Source: Vannielia litorea (GTDB taxonomy: Bacteria; Pseudomonadota; Alphaproteobacteria; Rhodobacterales; Rhodobacteraceae). Taken from it: 64,000 nt of DNA. The notes under the pieces are model-generated. The model was not told where the DNA came from. It searched no databases and saw nothing but the letters and a program-made list of their open reading frames with translations. Both the position numbers and the translations under genes were made by a program. Positions 44,906 to 53,923 of the stretch are shown here, one piece after another. Location: contig NZ_FSRL01000002.1 of assembly GCF_900142295.1 (NCBI RefSeq), forward strand, positions 310,001 to 374,000, in the 5' to 3' direction. Each line of letters starts with the position of its first letter. Position 1 is the stretch's first letter.

Positions 44906-45622
44906 ATGGATAACAAGAACAACACACCCCTCCTCGCCGTCCTGATCGACGCCGACAACACCTCTCCCAAATGGACCAAGGCGATCTTCGACGAGATCGC
45001 GGGCATGGGCGAGGCGAGTGTCCGGCGGGTCTACGGCGATTTCTCCTCCAGCCAGATGAACGGCTGGGCCAAGGTGCAGGCCGAGTTCGGCCTGGTGCCG
45101 CACCACCAGCCGGCGAACACCGTGGGCAAGAACGCCTCCGACATCGCGCTGGTGATCGACTGCATGGACCTGCTGCACACCGGCCGGTTCGACGGGTTCA
45201 TCCTCGTCAGTTCCGACAGCGACTTCACCCGCCTCGCGAGCCGCATCCGCGAACAGGGCTACGACGTGTTCGGCATCGGCGCCCAGAAGACGCCCGAGGC
45301 CTTCCGCAAGGCCTGCAAGCGGTTCATCTTTCTGGAGAACCTCGAAAAGATCGAAGGCGCGCCGCAGCAGAAGCAGGCCGCGAAGGGCGGCGACAGGCTG
45401 AACGAGGCCCGCGACATGATCTTCCGCGCGATGGACGCGCTGGAGACCGAGGACGACTGGTATGCCCTCGGGCCATTGGGTCAGCAGGTGACGACCGCCA
45501 ACCCCGACTTCGACGTGCGGACCTACGGGTTTCGCAAGTTCTCCGATTTGGTGGGCAAGATCGCCGTGCTGGAAACCCGCCGCGGATCGGGCAACCAGTT
45601 GCAGGTGCGCCGGGTGGATTGA
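44906..45622 (+). CDS. NYN-domain ribonuclease-like protein with C-terminal OST-HTH/LOTUS domain
   Basis: 238 residues. The N-terminal NYN (PIN-like) nuclease fold has the acidic active-site residues in AVLIDADNTSPKWT (Asp at about 15 and 17), ALVIDCMDLLH and LVSSDSDFTRLASRIREQG. The C-terminal segment (DMIFRAMDALETEDDWYALGPLGQQV ... FDVRTYGFRKFSDLVGK) matches the OST-HTH/LOTUS RNA-binding domain. Such NYN-LOTUS proteins are predicted RNA-processing or defence-related nucleases. Only 10 bases separate it from the LysR gene, but functional linkage is not evident. Confidence 0.88.
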   Translation: MDNKNNTPLLAVLIDADNTSPKWTKAIFDEIAGMGEASVRRVYGDFSSSQMNGWAKVQAEFGLVPHHQPANTVGKNASDIALVIDCMDLLHTGRFDGFILVSSDSDFTRLASRIREQGYDVFGIGAQKTPEAFRKACKRFIFLENLEKIEGAPQQKQAAKGGDRLNEARDMIFRAMDALETEDDWYALGPLGQQVTTANPDFDVRTYGFRKFSDLVGKIAVLETRRGSGNQLQVRRVD

Positions 45623-45661
45623 GGCGGTCTGTTCCGTTTGCTCCGGGTCTCGAGCGGGGCC

Positions 45662-47299
45662 TCACCCCGCCGACCACTCCTTCGCATGTTTCCTCAACTC
45701 GAACTTCTGGATCTTCCCCGTGGGCGTCTTCGGCAACTCGTGGAAGACCACGTGCTTGGGGGTCTTGAAGCCCGCCAGCGAGGCGCGGCAGTGGGCGATC
45801 AGCTCCTCCTCCGTCACCTCCGCCCCCGGTTTCAGCTCGACATAGGCGCAGGGCACCTCGCCCCATTTCTCGTCCGGTTTCGCCACCACGGCGCAGAGCA
45901 GCACCGCCGGGTGGTGCATCAGCACGCCCTCGACCTCGACCGATGACACGTTTTCGCCGCCGGAGATGATGATGTCCTTGGCACGGTCGGTGATCTGGAT
46001 GTAGCCGTCGGGGTGCTGGATGGCGATGTCTTCGCTGTGGAAGTAGCCGCCGCTGAAGGCCTTTTCGCTGGCCTCGGGGTTCTTGTAATAGCCCTTCATC
46101 ACCATGTTGCCGCGCATCATGATCTCGCCGGGGGTTTCGGCGTCCATCGGGGTCTGGCTCATGAATTCGTCCATCACCGTCACCTCCTCGGCGGTGGGCA
46201 TGGCAACCCCGGTGCGGGCCTTGATGGCGGCGCGGTCCTTCTGCGCGAGCCCGTCCCAGCGGGCGCTGTCCCAGAGGCACTCGGTGATGGGCCCGTAGGT
46301 TTCGGTCAGCCCGTAGACCTGGGTCACGTTGAACCCCAGCGGCTCCACGGCGGCCAGGATGGCGGCGGGCGGCGGCGCGCCGGCGGTGAAGACCTCGACG
46401 GTATGATTGAAGCTGCGCCGCTCGGCCTCGGGCGCGTTCACCAGCAGGCCAAGCACGATGGGCGCTCCGCCGAAATGGGTGACCCCCTCGTCGGCGATGG
46501 CGTTGAAGATATTCCGGGCGGTCACGTCGCGGCAGCACACGACGGTGCCACCCAAGGCGGGGATCATCCAGGTGTGGCACCAGTTGTTGCAGTGAAACAG
46601 CGGCACGATCACCAGGTAGCGCGGCTCCATCACCATCCGCCAGGAGATCACCTGCCCCAGGGTGGAGAGATAGGCGCCGCGATGGTGATAAACCACGCCC
46701 TTGGGCCGCCCGGTGGTGCCGGAGGTGTAGTTGAGCGTGAGGCTCTCCCACTCGTCCTCGGGCATGATCCAGGGAAAGTCCTCGCGGCCCTCGGCCAGAA
46801 GCTCCTCGTAGATGGTGTGGCGCCCGGTGGCCTCCAGTCCCGCCTCGGCGTCGGGCACCTCGATGAGCACGGGTTTCTCACCCTCCATCACCGAGAGTGC
46901 CTCCTCGGCCAGGGGGATGAAGGCGGTGTCGCACAGCACAAGCCGGGCCTCGGAATGCTCGAAGATATAGGCCACCGTGCCCACGTCGAGCCGGACGTTG
47001 ATGGCGTTGAGCACCGCGCCGCAGGCGGGCACGCCGAAATGCGCCTCGACATGGGGCAGGGTGTTGAGCAGCAGGGAGGAGACGACCTCGCCGGGGCGGA
47101 TGCCGCGGGCCTCGAGCGCCGAAGCGAGGCGGGAAACGCGGGCGTGATACTGGGCGTAGCTGTGGCGGGTGGCACCGTAAACCACCGCCTCGCGCTCGGG
47201 AAAGAGCCGGGCCGCGCGGGCGAGGTGGCTCAGCGGCGTCAGCGGCGCATGGTTGGCGCGGCGTTTCTGGAGCCCGCTCTCGTCTCGCATCCATCCCAT
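45662..47299 (-). CDS. Acyl-CoA synthetase (AMP-forming)
   Basis: 545-residue adenylate-forming ligase activating a carboxylic acid to its CoA ester. AMP-binding P-loop LNYTSGTTGRPKGVVYHHRG lies at about residue 185; A5 motif VYGLTETYGP; A7/A8 GGYFHSEDIAIQHPDGYIQITDRAKD; and catalytic Lys in TPTGKIQKFELR. GGGGGAG lies 7 bases before ATG 47299. The subfamily includes medium/long-chain fatty acyl and methylmercaptopropionate (DmdB-like) ligases, which cannot be separated by eye. It is close to the acyl-CoA degradation operon but not part of it. Confidence 0.93.
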   Translation of the reverse strand: MGWMRDESGLQKRRANHAPLTPLSHLARAARLFPEREAVVYGATRHSYAQYHARVSRLASALEARGIRPGEVVSSLLLNTLPHVEAHFGVPACGAVLNAINVRLDVGTVAYIFEHSEARLVLCDTAFIPLAEEALSVMEGEKPVLIEVPDAEAGLEATGRHTIYEELLAEGREDFPWIMPEDEWESLTLNYTSGTTGRPKGVVYHHRGAYLSTLGQVISWRMVMEPRYLVIVPLFHCNNWCHTWMIPALGGTVVCCRDVTARNIFNAIADEGVTHFGGAPIVLGLLVNAPEAERRSFNHTVEVFTAGAPPPAAILAAVEPLGFNVTQVYGLTETYGPITECLWDSARWDGLAQKDRAAIKARTGVAMPTAEEVTVMDEFMSQTPMDAETPGEIMMRGNMVMKGYYKNPEASEKAFSGGYFHSEDIAIQHPDGYIQITDRAKDIIISGGENVSSVEVEGVLMHHPAVLLCAVVAKPDEKWGEVPCAYVELKPGAEVTEEELIAHCRASLAGFKTPKHVVFHELPKTPTGKIQKFELRKHAKEWSAG

Positions 47300-47396
47300 C
47301 GGCTTGCTCCCCCTCTGCCCGGTCGCACCAGAATAGACGGCGCGCGGCGCGGATCAAGAAATTGCCGGGGGCGGGGCGCGCGGATAGGGTCGCCGC

Positions 47397-48053
47397 ATGA
47401 TCCTTTCACGCGGGCGCGGCTACCTTTTCATTCATATCCCCAAGACCGGCGGCACCTCGATGGCGCTGGCGCTGGAGGCGCGCGCGATGGCGGATGACGT
47501 GATGCTGGGAGATACGCCCAAGGCGCTGAAGCGGCGCAGGCGGGTGAAGGAGGTGACAACCGCCGGGCGGCTCTGGAAGCACTCCCGCCTCAGGGACCTG
47601 CCGGGGCTCGTGGAGGAGGAGGAGATGCGGCGGCTGTTTGTCTTCACCCTCGTCCGCAACCCCTGGGCGCGGATGGTGAGCTATTATCACTGGCTGCGGG
47701 CGCAGAGCTTCGACCACCCGGCGGTGCTGCTTGCACGGCGGACGGAGTTTGAGGACTTCGTGGCGCATCCGCACACGCGGGCCAGCCTCGGGGCGGCAGA
47801 TTATGGCAGCTATGTGTGCCTGCCCTCCGGTGCGGAGCACTGCCGATTGTTCCTGCGGTTGGAACATATCGAGGAGGATATCGCGCCCCTGGAGGCGCAC
47901 CTGGGCTTCGCCCTCGCACCCCTGCCGCATGTGAACCGGAGCGCCCGGGATGCCGACTGGCGGGGGGGCTACAGCGAAGCCAGCAAGGCCGCCGTGGCCG
48001 AGCTTGCAGCGAAGGACATAGCCCGCTTCGGCTATCGCTTTGGGCCTGAATGA
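47397..48053 (+). CDS. Sulfotransferase-family protein
   Basis: 218 residues with no membrane segment. The PAPS-binding 5'-phosphosulfate loop is FIHIPKTGGTSMALALE (residues about 11-27) and the 3'-phosphate motif is TLVRNPWARMVSYYHWLR (about 86-103). The short length matches the sulfotransferase-2/Stf0-like enzymes that modify bacterial polysaccharides or glycolipids. The acceptor is unknown. It is divergent from the acyl-CoA synthetase. Confidence 0.85.
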   Translation: MILSRGRGYLFIHIPKTGGTSMALALEARAMADDVMLGDTPKALKRRRRVKEVTTAGRLWKHSRLRDLPGLVEEEEMRRLFVFTLVRNPWARMVSYYHWLRAQSFDHPAVLLARRTEFEDFVAHPHTRASLGAADYGSYVCLPSGAEHCRLFLRLEHIEEDIAPLEAHLGFALAPLPHVNRSARDADWRGGYSEASKAAVAELAAKDIARFGYRFGPE

Positions 48054-48244
48054 AGGGGATTGGCAGATTGCGGAGAGCATCTGAATCAATTTTTTGAGAC
48101 CCGTCGAATTGTAACCCCTGCCGAAACACTGCCCCATTTTGGCCCGCTTCCAGTCTGATTGAAGGCTAGGGAATCACCCCAACTGACCTTGCTGCCACCG
48201 GAACCGCAGCTGCCAGGAAGGTTCCGCAACAAGGGATGGTTCGC
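48054..48244. other. 191-base gap before the Hint-domain gene
   Basis: No gene is supported. A short stem AGAT(t)GC/GCATCT at 48065-48082, followed seven bases later by six T residues (48090-48095), may terminate the sulfotransferase transcript. AAGG upstream of 48245 is the likely ribosome site of the next gene. Confidence 0.35.
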
Positions 48245-48934
48245 ATGTTCATGGGATGGAAAACGAGCGATTTGGGCATCACCGGGAGCCGGCCCGCGGG
48301 GGATCGCCGCCGGGACGCGCGCGGCGCGGGGCACGGGATCGTGGCAGGCACGCTGGTGGCCACCTCGATGGGTTGGCGCCCGGTCGAGGCGCTCATGGTG
48401 GGCGATGAGGTCATGACCTTCGACGGCGGGATGCAGCGGATCACCGGCATGAGCCGGGCGCGGCTGTGGACCGGCGAGGCAGAGTGCCCCCGGCCGATGT
48501 GGCCGATCCGGGTTCCCGCCGGGGTGATGGGCAACCGCCGCGATCTGGCGTTGATGCCCGAGGAGACCGTGGTGATCGAGAGCGACGCCGCCGAGGACAT
48601 GTTTGACGACCCCTTCGCCCTCATCCCCGCGCTGGCGCTCATCGACATGCCCGGCGTCGAGCGGATCCGCCCGGCGCGCGAGGTCGAGGTTGTCTCGATC
48701 AGCTTTGCCGAGGACCAGGTGATCTTTGTCGAGGGCTCCGCGCTGATCTTCTGCCCGACCGGCGCGGCCGGGGCGCCGATCGGCATGGCGGCCGTGCTGA
48801 GCGAAGAGTTCAACGGGACGGCAAGCAGCGCCTACCAGGTGTTGTCGCTCGACGATGCAAGGCTTCTGGCGAGCTGCATGGTCGCGGAGCAGGCCGCCCG
48901 TGACGTGCCCGCCGCTGCTCGCAAGGCGGCCTGA
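48245..48934 (+). CDS. Hint (Hedgehog/intein)-domain protein
   Basis: About 229 residues (ATG 48236 is an alternative start). A free-standing Hint domain is visible: GTLVATSMGWRPVEALMVGDEVMTFDGGMQRI (about residues 36-67), later LMPEETVVIESDAAEDMFDD and AYQVLSLDDARLLASCM. Rhodobacterales carry many such proteins, usually at the C-terminus of secreted RTX-like proteins. Here there is no N-terminal secretion or calcium-binding domain and no canonical Cys at the splice position (GTLV). Function is unknown; autoprocessing seems unlikely. Confidence 0.82.
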   Translation: MFMGWKTSDLGITGSRPAGDRRRDARGAGHGIVAGTLVATSMGWRPVEALMVGDEVMTFDGGMQRITGMSRARLWTGEAECPRPMWPIRVPAGVMGNRRDLALMPEETVVIESDAAEDMFDDPFALIPALALIDMPGVERIRPAREVEVVSISFAEDQVIFVEGSALIFCPTGAAGAPIGMAAVLSEEFNGTASSAYQVLSLDDARLLASCMVAEQAARDVPAAARKAA

Positions 48935-49016
48935 CTCGATTGCCGGGATCGCGGGCCAGGGATGGCCCGCCCCAGCGATCTTTCGATCCCGTCCGGCATT
49001 GGGCCGCTGAAAGAAA

Positions 49017-49047
49017 AACCCCGGCGAGACAGATCTCCGCCGGGGTT
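49017..49047. terminator. Terminator at the end of the acyl-CoA degradation operon
   Basis: AACCCCGGCG (49017-49026) pairs perfectly with CGCCGGGGTT (49038-49047). Read on the minus strand it is followed by TTTTTCTTT, a proper U-tract for the fadJ-type gene ending at 49080. A further 8-base GC stem at 48951-48970 lies after the Hint gene. Confidence 0.85.
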
Positions 49048-49079
49048 CCTTGTGGTTTCAGGGTGGTGGGTGCCTCACC

Positions 49080-51281
49080 TCACGCTGCCTTGGCGTCTGC
49101 TCCGGTGCCGAAGCGGTCGTAGAAGCTGCCGCCGGAGGCTGCGATCTCGCGCAGCAGGCCCGGTGTGGCGAAGCGGTCGCCGAACTTGGCCGTCAGGGCC
49201 TCGGTCAGCTCCACGGCGCGCTCTGCGCCCAGGATATCCAGCCAGCTGAACGGCCCGCCCGACCAGGGCGCGAAGCCCCAGCCGAGGATCGCGCCCACGT
49301 CGCCCTCGCGGATGTCTTCCAGCACGCCCTCTTCCAGCGCCCGCACGGCCTCGAGTACCTGCGCGAAGAGCAGGCGGTGCTGGACTTCGCTGAGGTCGGG
49401 CTGCTCATCGTCCACCGGATACTTTGCCTCCAGCCCCTCCCAGAGCAGGCCGCGCTTGCCCTTCTCGTCGTAGGTGTAGAATCCGGCGTTGGACTTGCGT
49501 CCCAAGCGGCCCTCGTCGGCCATCCAGAACAGCACCTCGTCCACGGCGCCGTCGGGGTAGGCATCGCCCATCGCGGCGCGGGTGGCCTTGGCGATCTTCA
49601 CGCCGAGATCGATCGAGGTTTCATCGACCAGTTGCAGCGGGCCGAGCGGCATGCCCACCAGCTTGGCGGCGTTCTCCACCAGCGCGGGCTCCACGCCCTC
49701 CTTCACCATGCGGATTCCCTCGTTGATGTAGGGGATGATGCAGCGGTTGGCATAGAAGAATCGGGCGTCGTTCACCACGATTGGCGTCTTGCGGATCTGG
49801 CGGACGTAGTCGAGCGCCTTGGCCACGGCCACATCGCCCGTCTTCTCGCCCTTGATGATCTCAACCAGCATCATCTTTTCGACCGGCGAGAAGAAGTGGA
49901 TGCCGATGAACTGTTCGGGATTGTCCGAGGCCTTGGCCAGCTCGGAGATCGGCAGGGTGGAGGTGTTGGTGGCGAAGATGCACTCGGGGCCGACGGCGGC
50001 CAGCACCTCCCTGGTCACGGCGGCCTTCACGCCCACGTCTTCGAAGACGGCTTCCACGACCAGATCGCAGCCCTTCAGTGCGGCGTAGTCGGTGGTCGCG
50101 GTGATGCGCGAGAGCACCTCTTCCTTCTTCTCCGGTGTGGTCTTCTTCCGGGCGATGCCCTTGTCGAGATAGCTCTCGGAGTAGGACTTGCCCTTGTCGG
50201 CGGCCTCCTGCTTCTGGTCGATCAGCACCACCTCGATGCCGGCCTGCGCCGAGACCAGAGCGATGCCTGCGCCCATCATGCCCGCGCCGATCACGCCCAC
50301 CTTGCGCACCTTCTGGTCGGCCACATCGGGTCGGTTGGCGCCCTTTTCCAGCGCCTCCTTGTTGATGAAGAGCGAGCGGATCATCGCGGCGGAGGAGGGG
50401 TTCATCAGCACGTTGACGAACCAACGCGCCTCGATCCGGAGCGCGGTGTCGAAGGGCACCTGCATCCCTTCGTAGACCGAGGACAGCAGCGCCTTGGCGG
50501 CCGGATAGACGCCCTTGGTGTTGCCGTTGACCATTGCAGAAGCGCCGACGAAGGTCATGAAGCCTGCCGGGTGATAGGGCTCGCCGCCGGGGATCTTGTA
50601 GCCCTTCTCGTCCCAGGGCTTCACGATCTTGGGCTCGGAGAGCACCCATTCCCTGGCGCGGGTCAGCAGCTCTTCGGGGGCCACGACCTCATCGACCACA
50701 CCGGCGGCCTTGGCCTTCTTCGGGTCGTTCAGCTTGCCTTCGAGCAGCAGGGGCGAGGCGCCCATTGCGCCCAGCTTCCAGCTCAGCCGGGTGGTGCCGC
50801 CCATGCCGGGGAAGATGCCGACCATGATCTCGGGCAGGCCGATCTTGGCCTTCGGGTTGTCGGCGGCGATGATGTAGTGGCAGGCCAGCGGGATCTCAAG
50901 GCCGATGCCCAGCGCGGTGCCGGGCAGGGCGGCGACGATGGGCTTGCCGCCCTTGTTCTTGTCGTCCATCCCGCCGCGCTCGAGTTTGCGCAGGATCTTG
51001 TGGGTCGCCATGATGCCGTCGAAGAGGCCCTTGGCGGGGTTGTCGCCGGCGCTCTCCTTCATCCTGGCGATGATGTTGAGGTCCATGCCGCCGGCAAAGC
51101 TGCCCTCCTTGCCGGAGGTCAGGATCACGCCTTTCACGGCGTCATCGGCCAGTACGTCGTCGATCAGGGCGTCAAGCTCTTGAAACCCCTCCATGTTCAT
51201 CACGTTCATGGACTTGCCGGGGGTGTCCCAGGTGAGGGTCGCCACGCCGTCGGCGTCGATGCTCTTGGTGAATTGGGTCAT
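49080..51281 (-). CDS. fadJ: Fatty-acid oxidation multifunctional enzyme (FadJ/FadB alpha-subunit type)
   Basis: 733-residue fusion of enoyl-CoA hydratase and 3-hydroxyacyl-CoA dehydrogenase. The crotonase half (1-190) has GSFAGGMDLNIIA and ALGIGLEIPLACHY; the NAD fold starts at VGVIGAGMMGAGIALVSAQ (about residue 320); and the C-terminal HAD domain has HFFSPVEKMMLVEIIKG and GRKSNAGFYTYDEKGKRG. ATG 51281 overlaps the bicupin stop (ATGA). It is the last gene of the operon containing acyl-CoA dehydrogenase and thiolase. Confidence 0.95.
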   Translation of the reverse strand: MTQFTKSIDADGVATLTWDTPGKSMNVMNMEGFQELDALIDDVLADDAVKGVILTSGKEGSFAGGMDLNIIARMKESAGDNPAKGLFDGIMATHKILRKLERGGMDDKNKGGKPIVAALPGTALGIGLEIPLACHYIIAADNPKAKIGLPEIMVGIFPGMGGTTRLSWKLGAMGASPLLLEGKLNDPKKAKAAGVVDEVVAPEELLTRAREWVLSEPKIVKPWDEKGYKIPGGEPYHPAGFMTFVGASAMVNGNTKGVYPAAKALLSSVYEGMQVPFDTALRIEARWFVNVLMNPSSAAMIRSLFINKEALEKGANRPDVADQKVRKVGVIGAGMMGAGIALVSAQAGIEVVLIDQKQEAADKGKSYSESYLDKGIARKKTTPEKKEEVLSRITATTDYAALKGCDLVVEAVFEDVGVKAAVTREVLAAVGPECIFATNTSTLPISELAKASDNPEQFIGIHFFSPVEKMMLVEIIKGEKTGDVAVAKALDYVRQIRKTPIVVNDARFFYANRCIIPYINEGIRMVKEGVEPALVENAAKLVGMPLGPLQLVDETSIDLGVKIAKATRAAMGDAYPDGAVDEVLFWMADEGRLGRKSNAGFYTYDEKGKRGLLWEGLEAKYPVDDEQPDLSEVQHRLLFAQVLEAVRALEEGVLEDIREGDVGAILGWGFAPWSGGPFSWLDILGAERAVELTEALTAKFGDRFATPGLLREIAASGGSFYDRFGTGADAKAA

Positions 51282-52225
51282 GTTGTTCTCCCTTGGCGCG
51301 GCCCGTCCCACGGGCTGCCGTCTGAATAGGTGAAGCGGGCGTTACCGCTTTCGATTTCGATGCGGAGGTCATGATCGGCATAGTGGGCCACCTCGCGGGG
51401 GGCCTTGGTGCCGATCACGAGGAACGAGGCGGGGGCCTCGCTCCGGTTGGTCATGTGATGGCCGTTCGGGTCGCCCGCCGGGAAGGCGGCCACGTCACCG
51501 GGGCCCATCGGGTGCGCGCCCTGATCGTCGACCAGCACGAAAGCGCCCTCGGTCACGATCAGGAACTCGTCCTCGTTCTCGTGCCAGTGCCGGAGCGAGG
51601 CGAGCGCGCCGGGCTGGAGGGTGACGAGATTGGCGCCGAACTGGGTCAGCCCGCCCATCTGCCCGAGCCGCAGCGAGGCGCGGCCCGCCATCATCGCGGC
51701 GTAGGGCTCGGGGTAGATCGACCCGGTCTTCACCGGCGCGGCGCCGAGGTCGAGCACGGCGCTGGGCAGATCGGCGGGAGCTGGCATGTCGTCGGGCCGC
51801 ATCTGACGGGGGCCGCCTTCGGGGATCAGCTTTTTCTCGCCCTGGTCGGGGTAGTGCACCACGTCATCGCCGCCACGCTTGCCGACGACGAGGTAGCTGC
51901 AGGGGGCATCGCCTGCATTCTCGATGCAGTGGGCATTGGCCACGCCCTTGGGCCAGGCGACGGCATCGCCGGGACGGAGGGTCACGCTGCCGCGGTTCTC
52001 GTGCAGCGTGGCGACGCCTGAGAGCATCCAGAGAAACTCGTCCTGCTCCTCGTGCCAGTGGCGGTTCGAGGAACGCGACCCCGGAGCCAGCTCCTCGATG
52101 AAGGCGCCGAACTGGGTGAGCCCCGCCGTATCGGAGTAGAGCCGCGCCTCAAAGGCCCCGTGACTGGCGATGGCCTCGGGGGTGCCGGAGTCGCGGCGCA
52201 CGGTCTGGTGCGAGATCACTGGCAT
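51278..52225 (-). CDS. Bicupin protein
   Basis: 315-residue protein with two cupin domains, about 1-150 and 165-300. Metal-binding cupin motifs are visible twice: NRHWHEEQDEFLWMLSGVATL and LRHWHENEDEFLIVTEGAFVL, each with the His-x-His-Glu cluster. The two halves share TQFGA upstream of the motif, showing internal duplication. GGAGG precedes ATG 52225. It overlaps fadJ and the NTF2-like gene on either side, so it belongs to the degradation operon, although bicupins are not a standard part of beta-oxidation. Confidence 0.88.
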   Translation of the reverse strand: MPVISHQTVRRDSGTPEAIASHGAFEARLYSDTAGLTQFGAFIEELAPGSRSSNRHWHEEQDEFLWMLSGVATLHENRGSVTLRPGDAVAWPKGVANAHCIENAGDAPCSYLVVGKRGGDDVVHYPDQGEKKLIPEGGPRQMRPDDMPAPADLPSAVLDLGAAPVKTGSIYPEPYAAMMAGRASLRLGQMGGLTQFGANLVTLQPGALASLRHWHENEDEFLIVTEGAFVLVDDQGAHPMGPGDVAAFPAGDPNGHHMTNRSEAPASFLVIGTKAPREVAHYADHDLRIEIESGNARFTYSDGSPWDGPRQGRTT

Positions 52226-52683
52226 GGCCGGTCCTCCCAGCTCCGGCCGAGCGCCTTGGCGAGGCGCTCGTCATCGGTGGCATATTGGCTGGAGGCGATC
52301 ATCCACCGCCCCTCGATCCGTCGCAGCAACGAGAAGGCAGGAAAGGGCGAAGACAGCAGCGCGCTGCCGCACATCATGCGAGTGACGTGTGTGGCCTTCA
52401 CCGTATCCGGTCCGTCGAACTCGGCGGCGACGCAATCGCGCTCCAGCGAGGTCAGGCCGATCTGGTCGAAATAGGCCATGACTTCGGTGAAGAGGTCGTG
52501 CAGGTCGGCGAGATCCGTCACCAGCCGGACGCCGCCGAAACTGTGCACATCGCCGGGCACGACGAAGTTGCACGCGAAGGCGGCGTAATCGCGGTTGCGA
52601 TAGGCCGCGCCGGTCACGTCCAGCAGGTGCTGGCTGATGGCGCGGGCCTCCTCGTCGGTGCCTATGGTGCCGGACGCGTCCAA
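52216..52683 (-). CDS. SnoaL/NTF2-like small protein
   Basis: About 155 residues. No ATG or GTG gives a complete domain, so a TTG at 52683 is inferred, with GAGG five bases upstream, directly after the thiolase stop. The sequence EARAISQHLLDVTGAAYRNRDYAAFACNFVVPGDVHSFGG, shown at about residues 9-48 and continuing into LRRIEGRWMIASSQYATDD, has the helix-then-sheet order of NTF2/SnoaL-like proteins. Its stop lies 10 bases inside the bicupin gene. Catalytic role unknown. Confidence 0.7.
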   Translation of the reverse strand: MDASGTIGTDEEARAISQHLLDVTGAAYRNRDYAAFACNFVVPGDVHSFGGVRLVTDLADLHDLFTEVMAYFDQIGLTSLERDCVAAEFDGPDTVKATHVTRMMCGSALLSSPFPAFSLLRRIEGRWMIASSQYATDDERLAKALGRSWEDRPCQ

Positions 52684-52690
52684 GAGGGCC

Positions 52691-53902
52691 TCAGACGCGC
52701 TCGATGATCGTGGCCGCGCCCATGCCGGAGGCGACGCAGAGGGTGGCGAGGCCGAGCTCCTTGTCCTGCCGCTCCAGCTCGTCGAGCAGGGTGCCGAGGA
52801 TGATCGCCCCGGTCGCGCCGAGCGGGTGACCCATGGCGATGGCGCCGCCGTTGGGGTTGACCTGTGCCGGGTCAACGTCGAAGGCCTGCATGAAGCGCAG
52901 GACCACGGCGGCGAAGGCCTCGTTGACCTCGAAGAGGTCGATGTCGCTCACCTTCATGCCGTTGTCGGACATGATCTTCTCGGTCACGGGCACCGGGCCG
53001 GTGAGCATGATGGTCGGGTCGGTGCCGATCTTGGCGGTCGCGCGGATGCGGGCACGGGGCTTCAGCCCGTGGGCCTCGCCGAAGGCCTTGGAGCCGATCA
53101 GCACACCCGCAGAGCCATCGACGATGCCCGAGCTGTTGCCGGCGTGGTGGATGTGGTTGATCCGCTCGAGGTGCGGGTATTTCATCAGCGCGATCTTGTC
53201 GAAGCCGGGCATGACCTCGCCCATGTCCTTGAAGGACGGGTTGAGGGAGCCGAGCGCCTGCATGTCGGTGCCGGGGCGCATGTATTCATCCGTCGCAAGG
53301 ATGGTCAGGCCGTTCTGGTCGGTCACGGGCACGATCGTCTTCGCAAAGCGGTTGTCGGCCCAGGCGGCGGCGGCGCGGTTCTGGGACTCGACGGCCAGCG
53401 CGTCGGCGTCATCGCGGGAGAACCCGTATTCGGTGGCGATGATATCGGCGCTGATCCCCTGCGGGACGAAATAGTGCTTCATGGCGACGGAGGGATCGAC
53501 GGCCACGGCGGCCCCGTCCGAGCCCATCGGCACCCGGCTCATGCACTCCACGCCGCCCGCGATGTAGCCCGCGCCCGCGCCGCCCTTCACCTGATTGGCG
53601 GCGAGGTTCACGGCTTCCAATCCGCTCGCGCAGAACCGGTTGATCGAAAGGCCGGGGATGCGCTCGTCGAGATCGGAGGCCAGCACCGCGGTGCGGGCCA
53701 GGCAGCCGCCCTGCTCCTTGACCTGGGTCGCATTGCCCCAGATCACGTCTTCCACCGCGTGGCCTTCCAGACCGTTGCGCTCTTTCAGGGCATTCAGCAC
53801 GCCCGCAGAAAGGGTCATCGCGGTGACCTCGTGCAGGCTGCCGTCCTTGCGGCCCTTGCCGCGCGGGGTGCGAACAGCGTCGTAGATATAGGCTTCAGAC
53901 AT
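52691..53902 (-). CDS. fadA: Acetyl-CoA C-acyltransferase (thiolase)
   Basis: 403-residue thiolase cleaving 3-ketoacyl-CoA to acetyl-CoA and a shortened acyl-CoA. Nucleophile Cys91 lies in INRFCASGLEAVNLA; other catalytic signatures are FEVNEAFAAVVLRF, NPNGGAIAMGHPLGATGA and the final ATLCVASGMGAATIIERV. It follows the GST gene by 21 bases and precedes the NTF2-like gene, in an operon with acyl-CoA dehydrogenase and FadJ. Confidence 0.95.
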   Translation of the reverse strand: MSEAYIYDAVRTPRGKGRKDGSLHEVTAMTLSAGVLNALKERNGLEGHAVEDVIWGNATQVKEQGGCLARTAVLASDLDERIPGLSINRFCASGLEAVNLAANQVKGGAGAGYIAGGVECMSRVPMGSDGAAVAVDPSVAMKHYFVPQGISADIIATEYGFSRDDADALAVESQNRAAAAWADNRFAKTIVPVTDQNGLTILATDEYMRPGTDMQALGSLNPSFKDMGEVMPGFDKIALMKYPHLERINHIHHAGNSSGIVDGSAGVLIGSKAFGEAHGLKPRARIRATAKIGTDPTIMLTGPVPVTEKIMSDNGMKVSDIDLFEVNEAFAAVVLRFMQAFDVDPAQVNPNGGAIAMGHPLGATGAIILGTLLDELERQDKELGLATLCVASGMGAATIIERV

Positions 53903-53923
53903 GGGGTGTCCTCCGTTATTCGG

